Made by a program: the position numbers and the translations under genes | Notes under the pieces: model-generated | The model's database searches: none | Seen by the model: the letters and a program-made list of their open reading frames with translations, nothing else | Told to the model about the DNA's origin: nothing | Assembly: GCA_964017235.1 (NCBI GenBank) | Contig: OZ024933.1 | Coordinates: 94,083,432 to 94,147,431, forward strand | Length of the DNA: 64,000 bases | Source of the DNA: Sabellastarte sp. h YS-2021 | Taxonomy: Eukaryota; Annelida; Polychaeta; Sabellida; Sabellidae | Reading direction: 5' to 3' | Shown: one piece after another, positions 34,469 through 45,838 of the stretch | Layout: each line of letters starts with the position of its first letter | How positions within the stretch are numbered: position 1 is the first letter of the stretch

Positions 34469-34545
34469 TAGCTGGTGTTGATAATGACATGGAAGACTTC
34501 AAACTTGATCCAAGATATGGCAACACATTTGCAAACCTGCCTCAG
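34469..34545 (+). CDS. BRIP1: BRIP1/FANCJ, fifth coding exon
   Basis: The exon (77 bp) completes a split codon and ends in phase 0 at CTGCCTCAG before GTGAGG. It encodes an acidic-then-basic linker (AGVDNDMEDFKLDPRYGNTF). The acceptor is a tandem TTGTCAG/TAG; use of the second AG (start 34472) would change only one residue, so both isoforms are viable. The support is splice phase and position, because the linker has little family conservation. Confidence 0.8.
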
Positions 34546-34559
34546 GTGAGGGTAATGTT

Positions 34560-35125
34560 GTGCTTGTTTCCTTTTTTCAAGTGGATCTGATAGCAGAAAG
34601 TAACCTTCATCAAAACAAACGTATGTAAGATATAGCAAAAATTGTTAATCCAGTTTCAGGAAAGATATGAGAAAATAAATGCAATCCTTTGATGGCATTA
34701 TCATGTTAAGCAATTGTTGTATTATTTCAACCTAACTCAGTAAACTACACCGCAACACTGGCCATTGAGTTTTGAACATTCAGTTATCTACTGGTTAGTT
34801 TAAAGTCCAGTCCCTCTTTAACTTTAGGGTTTTTTTTCTTCTTTTTTTATAAATATGGAGATTTTATGCACATGTCATACTAATGAAACTGAACACTTTA
34901 AATTATTTTTTGTATAAAGATTATAAGATTATTTGCTGTAGATATTATTCATTTTGTGTTTAGTTTTTTACTGTACCCTTGTTGATGAAACTCATGCTCT
35001 GGAGTGAGTGGTATTGTCAAGGCCTTGATTGAGGGTGTCTTATTAAGCTTATCACTTATTAAACTTCTAAGACTGCAAAGTTTAAAAAAAATCTCATAAC
35101 AAGTCCTTTGTCCTCTTCCTGTTAG
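34560..35125. other. BRIP1 intron 5, no other feature
   Basis: Ordinary AT-rich intron sequence with a T-rich acceptor (CTCTTCCTGTTAG) at its end. Confidence 0.4.
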
Positions 35126-35262
35126 GGTCTTGGCAATTCTTTAGTTGCCCCAGAGGAGAATATATCGTTGTACGGAGGTGAGGCAACAAAATGGTCATCA
35201 GGAGAACACTCTACAGAGGGATGTACCTGTCATACTGATGTAGTGGAAAAGCCCCACAGGAA
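35126..35262 (+). CDS. BRIP1: BRIP1/FANCJ, sixth coding exon (last one seen)
   Basis: The exon (137 bp) starts in phase 0 after CTGTTAG and leaves after two bases of a codon at GTAAGT (35263). It encodes GLGNSLVAPEENISLYGGEA, then a Ser/Glu stretch and EGCTCHTDVVEKPHR. The CTCH cluster corresponds in position to a second Cys cluster just ahead of motif Ia in vertebrate proteins. The next expected block (the YFGTRTH motif Ia region, DEAH motif and Fe-S domain) was searched for by eye to the window end without success. Confidence 0.85.
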
Positions 35263-35288
35263 GTAAGTGCCAGGGGCATTATGGGTAC

Positions 35289-35710
35289 TAGAGCTGAAAT
35301 GATTAGCAAAATTTGCTAGCCGAGTAGTTGCTTACAATCACTGTTGACTAACTGATTAACTATTTCTGAGGTTTAGCATGTTTGAGATATACCGAAAACA
35401 TGGACCTGTGTTCCAGATACAAACAAACAAAATGGCGGATCGCGAGATGCTAAAAAAGCAAAAACTTCACCAGATTGTTGGGTAAACTGGCTTATAATAT
35501 AATATTTTGATATTTTAAAAATAAAATACAGATAAAGTGCTTTAGCTTGATATCTTTTAAGGTCTTAACTTGAAATATTAATAGCTTCAACGATCACGTA
35601 ATATTTCTTATGTGGTGATATACATAAGGAAACAGTTTTCGCAATATTAGCGTCGACTAGTGCTTTGATAACTTAATAATCAGTTAGTACGATTAATCGT
35701 TTCAACTCTA
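35289..35710 (+). mobile_element. hAT-type MITE (TAGAGCTGAAATGATTAG family)
   Basis: Ends TAGAGCTGAAATGATTAG and (inverted) TAGAGTTGAAACGATTAATC are flanked by ATGGGTAC (35281-35288) and ATAGGTAC (35711-35718), 7 of 8 matching. It begins 26 bp after the donor of the sixth BRIP1 exon. It is the inverse-orientation relative of 22690-23107. Confidence 0.87.
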
Positions 35711-35718
35711 ATAGGTAC

Positions 35719-37255
35719 TACCACAAAGTCGATATTGTTTTCCCATATTTTTAAAAGGCTGTACAGGTTTTGTTTTCATCATTGGCATCCAGCTGGGTTG
35801 GCGGGCAGCAGGAAAATATTGTCTGGGCTGTGTCCCAGAAACTGTGATATAGAAAGTTGATACTTAGTGGCTACATTGGTTGGGAGTTGTTGGTGTTAAT
35901 CCACCTTTTAAAATGGAAAAGTGTCTGATGATTGGTGGTCTATGTCGTCAGATGTCCGTTATACGGAAACACTTTACAGATTACAAAGAGTGAGAGTGGT
36001 AGAATCTGTGTTGATGGTAGTCAGTGCTGTGGGAAACACTGCAATAATCTCTTTACAAGGTTAAGCACTGTCAGTTAAAACCTAGGGGGCATTTGATTTT
36101 CACATATTGCCCACCTAAATCCTCTTATTTGAGAGGGTTTTTAAAGGCGGCTTTTATTTTGGAGGGGTTAGGGGAAGGATGGGGAGGGGTCAAGTAAAGG
36201 GTTTAGGATGACATGTGTAATCCTGTATTCAGGGGTTTTGTAAGTTGTCATGTGACCATGTTGATGCAATTTATTCAGCTTTTGGGGCAATTTTCTGATG
36301 AGATTTCTATTGGATCAAGCAGCATTTTTTATCCGGTAACCTACGCCTTTCAGGGTCTCGGGGGCACATGCTAGGTCTTCTTTTTTTCTTACTGTAAACA
36401 ATGTAATTTTGGGTCTTATGTTAAGTGAGAAGTCTTAATATTGTCCTGGGGCGAATGTCCTATTAAATTTCACTTTTGGTGACTCTGATGGTGCTATATC
36501 AAATGTATTAAACAAACCAAATACTTTATTCAGAGTTTTATGATTACAAAACTTTATATACAAAGCTTTGGTAGTGTTAACTACAAGTTGTACAACCCAG
36601 TATTTAGTCAAAACAGCTCACTGCAAACCAATTTTAGTGAAATTACAGATCAGTTTAATGAATTTAGGTGCACAAAAATTTGTATATTCATTCACTTTCA
36701 AAACTTCTATTTTGTATAATTTTCAAATGAAAAGTATATAATTTTTTTTTTGTTTCAAATGCATAGGTAAATACATTTCATTTGGAAATTGCAAATGCAA
36801 ATCCATTCAAAAAGTATTTTAAATGCAGAAACCTAACAAAGTCAGAAACAAACCAATCTGGCTGCTGAGGAATTGCATATCATCTATGTAACAATGAAAT
36901 GCCATAAACTTTCAAAATAGTTTGAATGCTTTAATATGTGTTTTAGCTATGAGATACTTGGCATGTATCTGTGCTGTGTTATGTATTACCTGTGTGTTTT
37001 TGTAATCACCTCGCCCACGATCTCATGTGAATGCCCATAAATTGCTAATATGTCATTTTGAGGTAAATTAACTCCATCAAAAACCCAATAGTATATCAAA
37101 TTTGATTACTTTATAGTCATTCTCAACATAATTGCCTTATTTTAACAGTTATTTCACATTTTATTATTACCTAAGAATTTGATTACATCAACTGCACTTC
37201 ACTTGCAGTTGGTGTATACTAAATGTTTTTAAGTACCTAGATTCAGAACATTTTT
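35719..37255. other. Intronic/unassigned sequence with one half-site repeat remnant
   Basis: A single diverged unit of the AGGTCA-repeat family lies near 35795-35905 (GGCGGGCAG, TGTCTGGGCTGTGTCCCAGA, TTGATACTTAGTGG). Otherwise no gene or element is recognised. Confidence 0.4.
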
Positions 37256-37745
37256 ACAGGCGGGCAGTGGGAAAAAGTTTGTCCGGGTTGTATCTCGGCA
37301 ACCGTAAGGCGTAGGAAGTCGATACTTGGTAGAGACATTGGTTGGGCATTAAAGGTGCACAACGTCATGGTGTGTCCTTAATTTGACCTTTTATCTTGCC
37401 ATAGTGACCTTGAACTTTAAAATTTTGTCTGGGCAATATCTCTGAAACTGTAAATTGTATGAAGAAGATAGTTGGTAGGAACATCCTTAGGGTTGCAGGT
37501 GTGCATTATAATTTTTAGTTTACTGATTAATGCTGTCATCTTGCTATTGAATCGTCTTGTTTTAATACGTTGTCTTTACATACATTTTCTTTCTCTTAGA
37601 TGTTATTTTCTCTACTAAAACATTGTTTGGACCTTTATATAAGTGACACTGCTCTGAAAGTATCCCGATCTTTGTACTGTTTTGCTACTTCTATATTTCA
37701 TGGTGTTGAAAACTGTTTCCCCAGACTGTGGGGTACAGGAATCTC
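37256..37745. repeat. AGGTCA-repeat element, copy 2 (about 1.5 units plus tail)
   Basis: GCGGGCAGTGGGAAAAAGTT, TGTCCGGGTTGTATCTCGGC and TTGATACTTGGTAG-type words give one full and one partial unit. The tail (37510-37745) then matches those at 34151 and 41885. The tail ends near a perfect CCCCA-GACTG-TGGGG hairpin (37719-37733). The frames at 37600-37806 on both strands are tail sequence, not genes. Confidence 0.85.
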
Positions 37746-37799
37746 TAATATTTTTGTGGATTTTAAGATTTTTGTAAAAGGTAATAATGTCTTCTAAAA

Positions 37800-38930
37800 A
37801 GTCCAATTCTGTGATAAAAAGAGTTTTGTTCTAGCGTATCCCTGGCTGAATAGATCTCCTAACAGGAAGTGAAGTTTGTCACAACAAAAGCTGGAAGTTA
37901 TTATCAAAAACTCATTAAAAACTGCAAAGATACTACCGGTGTGCTCATGCTTTTGAAAGCGCCCATCCACAATCTTACATTATCGCTCATAAACTGCTTA
38001 TACGTTGTTTCGAGGTAAACTTTCTCCGTAAATACCCAATAATTGGTGAAATTTTTCAATTTATAGCCGTTTTCAACAAAATTGTCCTTATGTTAGTAGT
38101 TATGTCACCTTTTATTGCGTCGAGATTTGCTGCATATTTTACTTCCAGTCTGTGTGTGCTAAATGCGGTTTTCCCAAATTTGGGTTATTTCTTTGAAATG
38201 CCTGGCTTGTTTTTGTTGTCGTAAATGCCCATCCCCAACTTTTGCAAATATTTGGTTATTGCCCATGGGCACTACAGAGCATGGCACTGGTAGATAAAAG
38301 TCTCTTCAGATTTAGGATTTTTAAAAAATATTTCAAGTGTAAGTTCATACTGTTACATAAAAATACCAATATTAATATACGTCTTTGCACAATGATATTG
38401 GCAACCCTCTTTCAAAACACTAAATATTGATGATAATCTATAAAAAAAACCTTTTCCAAGCCACAATATCTGAAGAATGGCTTCACCTCACCTCCCTTGG
38501 GTTTTGTCTAGCTAGGAGCAGAATATGTGTGGTTTACAGTGAACCAGTTGATGGGTTTTTCGCGAGTTTTACTCTCACTTTGCACTTGACACTTGCGACT
38601 GCATTTACACTTTTTGTAGGACTTAATCCTTGCTGCAGATTGAGATTACTCAGTTTGGAAGTCCTGGTGACTGGATAAGTGTTATAAGGAGATCTTTTGT
38701 GGACGATAACATGTTTCAACTTTGTGTTGTGTTTTTGAGGTCAAATATACATAATGCCTATCAAACAGTGCCACATTTTGAAAGCTCTGACTCTGGGGTA
38801 CAAGAACATTCACCAGGGCTTTCCAAAGTATTTCGACCCCCTACCTTAGTCATTGTGTACCCTACAATGCCAGGCATAGAAACCCAGACAGAAATTATCT
38901 AAAGTTTCCACAGTTCTTGTCTTTGGTTCA
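37800..38930. other. No gene seen
   Basis: Frames of 83 and 90 codons at 38427-38902 show no recognisable domain or splice context. Confidence 0.3.
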
Positions 38931-38934
38931 CAAA

Positions 38935-39030
38935 TCTGAAAAAGTACTTTGCCCACAGCTTTGCATATAATGCTTCGGCTTTGTGGAATGAGTTCCAGGA
39001 TGACATCGAAACAGTGGTTTCTCAATAATC
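38935..39030 (+). pseudogene. Possible non-LTR ORF2 C-terminal scrap
   Basis: KKYFAHSFAYNASALWNEFQ then DDI resembles the conserved FS..AP.LWN.LP..IR block at the end of many CR1/L2/Jockey-type ORF2 proteins. Only ~30 residues are visible, so this is tentative. Confidence 0.35.
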
Positions 39031-39056
39031 TTTCAGATGAAAACTTGCCTTCTTCT

Positions 39057-39350
39057 AGGGTCTCATGTGGCTCAGTTGGTAGGGTGTTGGACTTATAATC
39101 CAAGGGTTGTGGGTTCGATCCCCAGTGATGCCAACTGTTTCATGTGGGATAACATCCTTGGGCAAGATCTTAACCTGGACTGGGCCTCTCTCCACCCAGG
39201 GGAAATGTGGGTACCCAGCTTTAAGGGATACTGGCTTCTGCGCCTTGCATGGCAGCAATAGGTAAGGTTACCAAGGCTAGCTACCAAGGTTAGCTTTGAG
39301 CTAATAATAGAAAAAGCACTATATAACAATATAAGAGCCCAGTATTATTA
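39057..39350 (+). mobile_element. tRNA-derived SINE (TGTGGCTCAGTTGG head)
   Basis: The head has a strong A box (TGGCTCAGTTGGTAGGGTG), an anticodon-like arm (TTGGA..TCCAA) and B box GGGTTCGATCC. The acceptor stem does not pair, so it is not a tRNA gene. A SINE body follows: ATCCTTGGGCAAGATCTTAA, CTCTCTCCACCCAGGGGAAA, GAGCTAATAATAG and AAAGCACTATATAA. A TATTAT-rich tail ends near 39350. Confidence 0.8.
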
Positions 39351-39749
39351 TGATATTATTATTCTTAGTTATACCTAGCCTGTTTCCATGGCTTCTCTGG
39401 TGTTGGTATGCTATATCTCTGTATTCTGATAAAAGTACTCATTACATTTCATAGCCTTGCTTAAAGCTCAGATTTGCTTGATATCTTTTCAGAGACTTTC
39501 TCTTAGCTGTGTGCTGCTGTAAAAGTCAGTACATGTATGAGTACATTATAGAAACTGAAACTCCATTATCTGAATTGAAAACTTTCCCTAACTGCAAAGA
39601 AACTTGAGCCTTCAGCAAGGCTATACATTTCATAACATTACATGTGAAAATATAAGTCATGCAACATTCACGATTTGGCTGGCAAGTGCACACTCAGGGC
39701 TATTTGGGAGGAAAACTTTTGACAGAGGAATGGGGACATTACTGCCTGT

Positions 39750-39782
39750 CCCCCCCATCCCCACCCCAAACCCCCCACCCCC
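39750..39782 (-). other. C-rich tract, G-quadruplex potential on the minus strand
   Basis: Six runs of four or more C separated by 1-3 bases. On the minus strand this matches the G4 pattern. No gene context is recognised. Confidence 0.6.
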
Positions 39783-39799
39783 AAGAGAAAGAAAAGAGA

Positions 39800-41040
39800 A
39801 AAGAAACAATAGGTTAAAGGCAATTCTTCAGGTTGTTAAAAGTGACACCAATGCTGCTTTTAAAATTGAATTAAGAACCACACCGATTCGATTGGCTCAC
39901 AATTGCAAAAGTGGGATTCTTTATACAGAGTTATCCAGGTTTGATTAATCCAATTATATCCTCAGATATCTGTCTATTTGAGGCATCAGAGATCAATTTA
40001 AATTTTAGTTTCTTCTTTTGTGGGACAGTTCTCCCCCCATTTTTTTCCTGACAAATGACAGAGGAAATTTCTCCCCGTACTTTTGATAGGGGAGTGTTTT
40101 TTGTTTTGAGTTTTTTGTGGATAGTCTGTAATGGACTTGATTAAGCATCACACGTTTGACTCACACTTTTCCAATTAGACTGTAGACTCATATTACACCA
40201 AGCTTTTAAAGTGTGGGCTATTGTTTTTATACATTTATAGAATGTCAAAGGGTTTGTGTTTTTCAGTGTATTTGTATTATTATGCTGAAATAAAGTGAAA
40301 AATGCATGCATATAATCTCTTTGTTACTGCAGTGTGTTTCGTTTAGAAAAGTGACTTCTGAAGGTGTCGTTTGGAAAGAGGTTTTTTTAAATTTAAAACA
40401 AAAGCTGCAATTTGCGTCGAGAATATTCGTAACTTAAACCCCCTCTCAAGTGGATTCCTGTATAATTGATGAATTTTAAGTGGCCATAAATGCAAAGGTG
40501 TGAGATTACTTTATGCTTAATGGGAGAGAGTACATGTTGCTTTTAATCTTTATATTGAACATCTTAACATCATATTGAGCATCCCCCCAAATTTTCAGGC
40601 TTGCGTAAAACCCACTTCACAGCAACAGAAATATTTTGTCTTGAGAGCCTTGAAATGCACAAAGAGTGAGAAATCTGATGTCATTAAAACTCGGGCTGCG
40701 AATAGTTACTCGAGCCTCGGTAGACGAGTCGGTCATTGCTGGGACTCAAATCCATTTTAATTACTTGATTACTCACAGTGTATTGTATTATCACCTGCCA
40801 AATGAAACGTTTGTGTAAAATATGCTACATTTTTGCATTTCCATCACATAATATCAATTAAAGTTGTGGTTTTGACTTAAAAAACATATAATTTACTCAA
40901 TATTCTATAATACCTGGTTAAATAGATGACATTTTTCTTCAAACATTTCGCTACAATTTGTTTACAGAAGACTTCTAATGGTAGATACTAAATCTTGCAG
41001 TTACTTGAATTCGGGACGGTTGTCAGAGTGCGGGTACTCA
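39800..41040. other. No gene seen
   Basis: AT-rich unassigned sequence. A possible TIR relic exists around 40690-41050 (CGGGCTGCGAATAGTTACTC on the left; GAATTCGGGACGGTTGTCAG on the right), but ends are unclear. Confidence 0.3.
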
Positions 41041-41044
41041 GAAC

Positions 41045-42110
41045 TGTGTACTCGCCGTAGTGACCTTGACCTATAAAATTTTGTCCGGGCCATATCTCAG
41101 AAACTGTAAGGTGCAGGAAGTTGATACTTGTAGGGACATGGGTTTGGGGGTGTAGGTGTGCAACGTCATGGTGTGACCTTGATTTAACCTTTGACCTTGC
41201 TGTAATGACCTTGACCTGTAAAATCTTGTCCGGGCGATATCTCAGAAACCGTAAGGTGTAGGAAGTTGACACTTGGTAGGGACATTGGTTAGGGGGTGCA
41301 GGTGTGCAACGTCATGATGTGACCTTGATTTGACCTTTGACCTTGCTGTAGTGACCTTGACCTATAAAATCTTGTCCATACCATATCTCAGAAACTGTAA
41401 GGTGCAGGAAGTTGATACTTGATAGGGACATTGTTGGGGTATTGTAGGTGTGCAACATCATGGTGTGACCTTGATTTGACATTTGACCTTGCCGTAGTGA
41501 TCTTGACCTATAAAATCTTGTACGGGCTATATTTTGGAAACTGTAATTAATGTGTAGGAAGTTGATACTTGGTAGGGATATTGGTTAGGGTTTATAGGTG
41601 TCAATGAGTTTTAAAATCTTGTCTGGGATATTTCTTTGATTCCATAAGGTGTAGAAGGTTGACACTTGGTAGGGACATTGGTTAGGGTGTGTATTTAAAT
41701 ATATATGTGCATCATGGTGTGACCTTTTTCTCAGCCAAAGTGTGTTCATCTGCCATATTTGTGACATCTTTCTCTTGTGACAAATATATATGGATTGCTG
41801 CAACTTATTATTATATGCACTTTTACATAATTATACTATTTCTATTGACAGCTATTCTCCAATTAATAAATTTTACAGCTTCATATTTTTTTAGTTTACT
41901 GATTAATGCTGTTATCTTGCTATTGAATTGTCTTGTTTTAGTACTTTATTTTTACATACATTTTCTTTCTCTACTTAAACATTATTTGGACCTTTATATA
42001 ACTGTCACTGCTCTGAAAGTATCCCGATCTTTGTACTGTTTTACCACTTCTATATCTCGTGGTGTTGAAAACTAGTTCCCCAGGCTGTGGGGTATTGGTA
42101 TCACTGATGC
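41045..42110. repeat. AGGTCA-repeat element, copy 3 (~5 units plus tail)
   Basis: Units at about 41080, 41225, 41370, 41517 and 41625 carry the same words as 33078-34150 and decay towards the right. The tail (41885-42110) ends in CCCCAGGCTGTGGGG (42078-42092). The exact AGGTCA DR1 word is kept at 41331-41343. An AT-rich stretch separates the last unit from the tail. Confidence 0.87.
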
Positions 42111-42119
42111 TATTTTTTT

Positions 42120-43263
42120 GTACTGAGTATGCATTCACCTAAAACTGGAATCATATACCTCATATATTGCTCACTTTCTGTATAAGGAAATGCACCAGAA
42201 GTCACAGGCAAATGGCAAATTTAATGAATTTTACAGATTATTGACATATACCGGTATTTTCAATTTATTTCACATAGTTATCGTTTTTGTTGCCTTTTAG
42301 AATATCAAGCTTAAGATTTTTGGTAGTTTTATAAATTCGACGGTTATTTGGTGTCGACACGAATAGTACTTGACCTATTACTTAGTTATTTTACCTGCTG
42401 CTACCTATTCTGTTCACTTTTCTATGAAAAAGGTGCCTGGTGAAACTTTCTCCAGAGAAGGTAGGCAAATACAGGAGTTCACAGGTTACTGCAATAGAGT
42501 AGTAGGACTTATTGCTACGAGTTATATTTTTGAGCTGTAGTAGTTACAAGCAGGACATAAGGGTAATCTTATGTTTTTTTTGTTTTTATATGGGACAAGG
42601 CAGAAGGCTTCCCAGTTTGCCCGCTCATTTTCAACACAATTGTAACATCCCCAGAATTTAAATTTTGACTGGTGTTAAAAACAACTTGCCAAACTAGAAC
42701 AGTGGTGCTAGAGTAAGAAATCTAAAATTCGCCAGAAATCTAAAATTCGCCAATTGTAAAAACCTCAGTGAATTCTATGAATAAAATCATGCTTTGTCTT
42801 AAGCTTGGTATATTTCAGTTCATGAAGCCTTGATTTACTGTACATTCAATAAATCTCACCTCAATTCATTTATTTTATTAGTCTTTCCACATGTGGCGAA
42901 TTTCAGATATGTGGGGAATTTTAGATTTCTTACTCTAGATGCTGAGAACCCTTAATCACTATCCTTGTTGTATATTGGCCAGTGTCATCAGTGTTAATTT
43001 TTGCCAGTTTGGGAGTGTCTCTGATCTCATCCCAGTGTTTGTCCCCAAGCCCCAAATTTCATATTCTTGTGATCATAACATGGCCTGGGGTTGGCAGGAC
43101 TGAAGTGTTTGGGGAGGGGTATTTGTTAAGAGGGCTGGGAGGGGATGGGAGGTAACAGGGAAGAAATTGGGTGTTCGACTATGAATGATATTATCATTAC
43201 CGTATGTTACGAGATTTGTGACTTGGGTGTGAATTAGTCCCAAATCACTAATGGAATAGGTTG
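42120..43263. other. No gene seen
   Basis: AT-rich. GAAATCTAAAATTCGCCA is repeated directly near 42718 and 42735, and its inverse (TGGCGAATTTCAGAT, AATTTTAGATTTCTTACTCT) lies near 42893-42940. These may be the ends of a ~230-bp fold-back element bounded by AGAGTAAGAAATCTAAAATT. Confidence 0.45.
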
Positions 43264-43272
43264 GATGTTAAG

Positions 43273-43507
43273 TAGGTATGTTCGGTAGTGCAGCGGTTAG
43301 AGTGCTCACCTTCAACCTCTGAGGTCGCTGGTTTGAATCTCGGGGGCTTCATGTGGAGAAGTTAGTATTTACCTGCTGATGCCACCTGGTTTACTGTGCA
43401 GAACAAGTATGCACTGGTTCCTCTATACGTACACTACCCATTGCAATATGACCCTGGCTGTTGAACGTGACATAAAACAAAAAACAAATCTAAATAAAGC
43501 TAAATCT
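43273..43507 (+). mobile_element. tRNA-derived SINE with 9-bp target duplication
   Basis: The head GTAGTGCAGCGGTTAGAGTG, B box GGTTTGAATCTC, body (TTTACCTGCTGATGCCACC) and CAATATGACCCTGGCTGTTG tail are flanked by GATGTTAAG at 43264-43272 and 43508-43516. Same family as 15400-15597. Confidence 0.88.
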
Positions 43508-43783
43508 GATGTTAAGAATTTAGAAGTTCTCCTATTCTCAGAAAATGTGGGACAGTAAAACTTCCGAGCATAAATATTTCTGACAATTGTCGGGAATTTT
43601 CTCTACTTGTAGTTATATTTTATAACACTGGCGAATATAAAGGCTGCAATATAATTTTGTAAATTTACAGCTAACACTGCTGTCACACCAGCTAATAATC
43701 AGCAGCTGGATATGTAATTTTGCTGTAGGGTCTTTCTGATACAACATTATTCCCCAGTTGCACTGTCATTAGTGTGACCTGAC

Positions 43784-44223
43784 TAGGGATGTCACAGCTT
43801 CAAATATTTCATGTTGGCTAATCGCCAAGTACTACACTGAATAACCGTTGAATATTTAAAACTACCAAAAATCTTAATTCTCATGTTCTAAAAGACAATG
43901 AAAATCGATAATTGTATGAAATGAAATGAAAATATATGTCTATCATCTGTAACGTTTAATAAATTTGCCATTTTCCTGTGACTTCTGTTTCATATATTTC
44001 AGACAGGATGTGGGCGATATAAGAGGTGAATGGCACTTCATGGAAACATGGCTATAGTTGGGTTTTAACCTTTTTTATATGACAATATGCACGTAATTGT
44101 TGGATTCAGACCTTTTGTCATCTTTTACACTACATCAAGCGATTATTCCTGCTTTAAAATATGAGATAGAAAATAACACTATTCTAACTGTCGTCGAATA
44201 GTCGGCTAGTTGTGACTTCCCTA
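43784..44223. mobile_element. hAT-like MITE (TAGGGATGTCAC ends)
   Basis: Left TAGGGATGTCACAGC and inverted right TAGGGAAGTCACAAC; inner words TAATCGCC and CGAATAGTCGGCTAG are typical of hAT MITEs. Flanking octamers GACCTGAC and CCTCGAAC do not match well, so the target duplication is unclear. Confidence 0.65.
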
Positions 44224-44730
44224 CCTCGAACTACATTGATAATGCAGCCTGGAGGGTAATTTTGTTGGTTGTTTGACTTGTCTCTACACTTCTGAAGTTA
44301 GAGAGCATTATCAAGAAGAATGTGGTAGAAATTCTTTGTGAGTTAGCATTTCTCTCCTAACTACTAGCATCCCATCTTGTCAGTCATGACAGTGTTATTA
44401 CCTATCTTTTGGATGAGCTACCTTTACAGTTTTACACTATATCTGTTTATAATAAGACTAATCTTTCTGTTCAAACAGATCTGAGTGATCATGTCCCACC
44501 AGAATTTAAATCTCACAAGTGTCCCAGTTATATTAATCTTCTATGCTCTCTTCTTGCATTTTGGCTGTTGTTAAGTGTTGTTTTTTTAATTACAGCATTT
44601 ATATTGAAACAAGACCATAGATTCTAAGACTAGGTTCTAATGTTGTCATTTCTTTTTCATTAAGTTAATTCACAGCCTGATCTTAAAATATGTATGTATG
44701 TAACACCTAATTTATAACTCATGAGTGTTA

Positions 44731-45062
44731 TCTGCCACTGTGGCCTAGCGGGTAACACACTTGTCTAGGAACTCAGAGGACGTGGGTTCAATCCCAGGTA
44801 CAGGCAGATACATAGTGGCTCGGATGACCACTTAAAATGGCGGTCCTCTGTCATTGGGTCCTATCCCCAGTGGCAGGTTAAAGAACCTCAAGGACGTTGA
44901 TAAATGGTCATCCTTGAGCCTCTATCTTCCAGTTAGGGGAATGTCAGTTACTTGTGAGTTGGGGCTGTACCTGTACAGTGGATTGGTTAAATAGCGCTTT
45001 GAGTCCTGTAGTATATGGAGATATTGCGCTGAGTATAAATACATAATAATAATAATAATTAT
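44731..45062 (+). mobile_element. tRNA-derived SINE with (TAA)n tail
   Basis: CTGCCACTGTGGCCTAGCGG (A-box region), GGGTTCAATCCCAGG (B box), a GGTCCTCTGTCATTGGGTCC body, ATTGCGCTGAGTATAAATAC and an (ATA)n tail. It is a fuller copy of the family at 3018-3480. Confidence 0.85.
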
Positions 45063-45838
45063 AAAGTCAATACATTAAGACTGACTAAATGATAATTTTG
45101 ATGTAGCCTCCTCATTCAGAAGATATGGAAAAAAGTAAAAGTTAAATTGTCACAGAAAAGCAACAGAAAGTAATAGATATTATTTCGATCTATTACTTTT
45201 ATATTTGAAATTTTTCTACAGTCTATTACTGTTACTATTACTTCAGTCTTGACTCCAATCTTTTACTTTGTTATTAAGTTTATTGTGTTATTTATAAGTC
45301 TGATTGCGAACTCAATTTTCCCCTTCCATTAGTGACATGAAAAATAGTAGCAGGGCCACGACTTTAAAATCAACAATATCTGATGATAGGTTGTGAAAAT
45401 GGAACTGGTGTATTAAACCAAGAATTGCAAATGACAAAAATTACACTTAATAAAAATGTAGATTGTCATTTGTAGTTCTGTGTCTTGTTTATGCTTTTTC
45501 AGTTTCATGAATTTATTATAATTTTCCTGAATTTATTATAATTTTAAGTGAAATTTCTAGTAAAACATTTGTGTTTGAGATGTTTTTTGGACCGTTCCAG
45601 TTTTCTGCTTCTTGAAAGAATGTGTCTGTTAAACACACAGACTTAATTTGAACTTCCAGTAGTTTCCCTCTGGCTCGAAGGTTAAAGCATTATACTTGAA
45701 CTTTATTCTGGCTGAATCAACTCACTTTACAGTGGATACTGAATTACTAGAACCCCAAGTAACAAATGAGTTTACCTCCCAACCTCCCTGATAATGCCGT
45801 CATGGTCATGATTTTGTTGGTCATGTGACCTAGTTTTT
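45063..45838. other. No gene seen
   Basis: Unassigned AT-rich sequence ending in a GTTTTT insertion site of the following element. Confidence 0.3.

Noticed and set aside
39057-39130. tRNA-Ile(UAU)-like gene
   Set aside because: D-arm, anticodon-like arm and T-loop words are good, but the acceptor stem does not pair, the T stem has a mismatch, and a SINE body with a repeat tail follows directly.
44409-44627. Small membrane-protein-like frame (hydrophobic C-terminal stretch)
   Set aside because: Only 72 codons, no splice sites or homologue recognised; hydrophobic runs are common in T-rich DNA.
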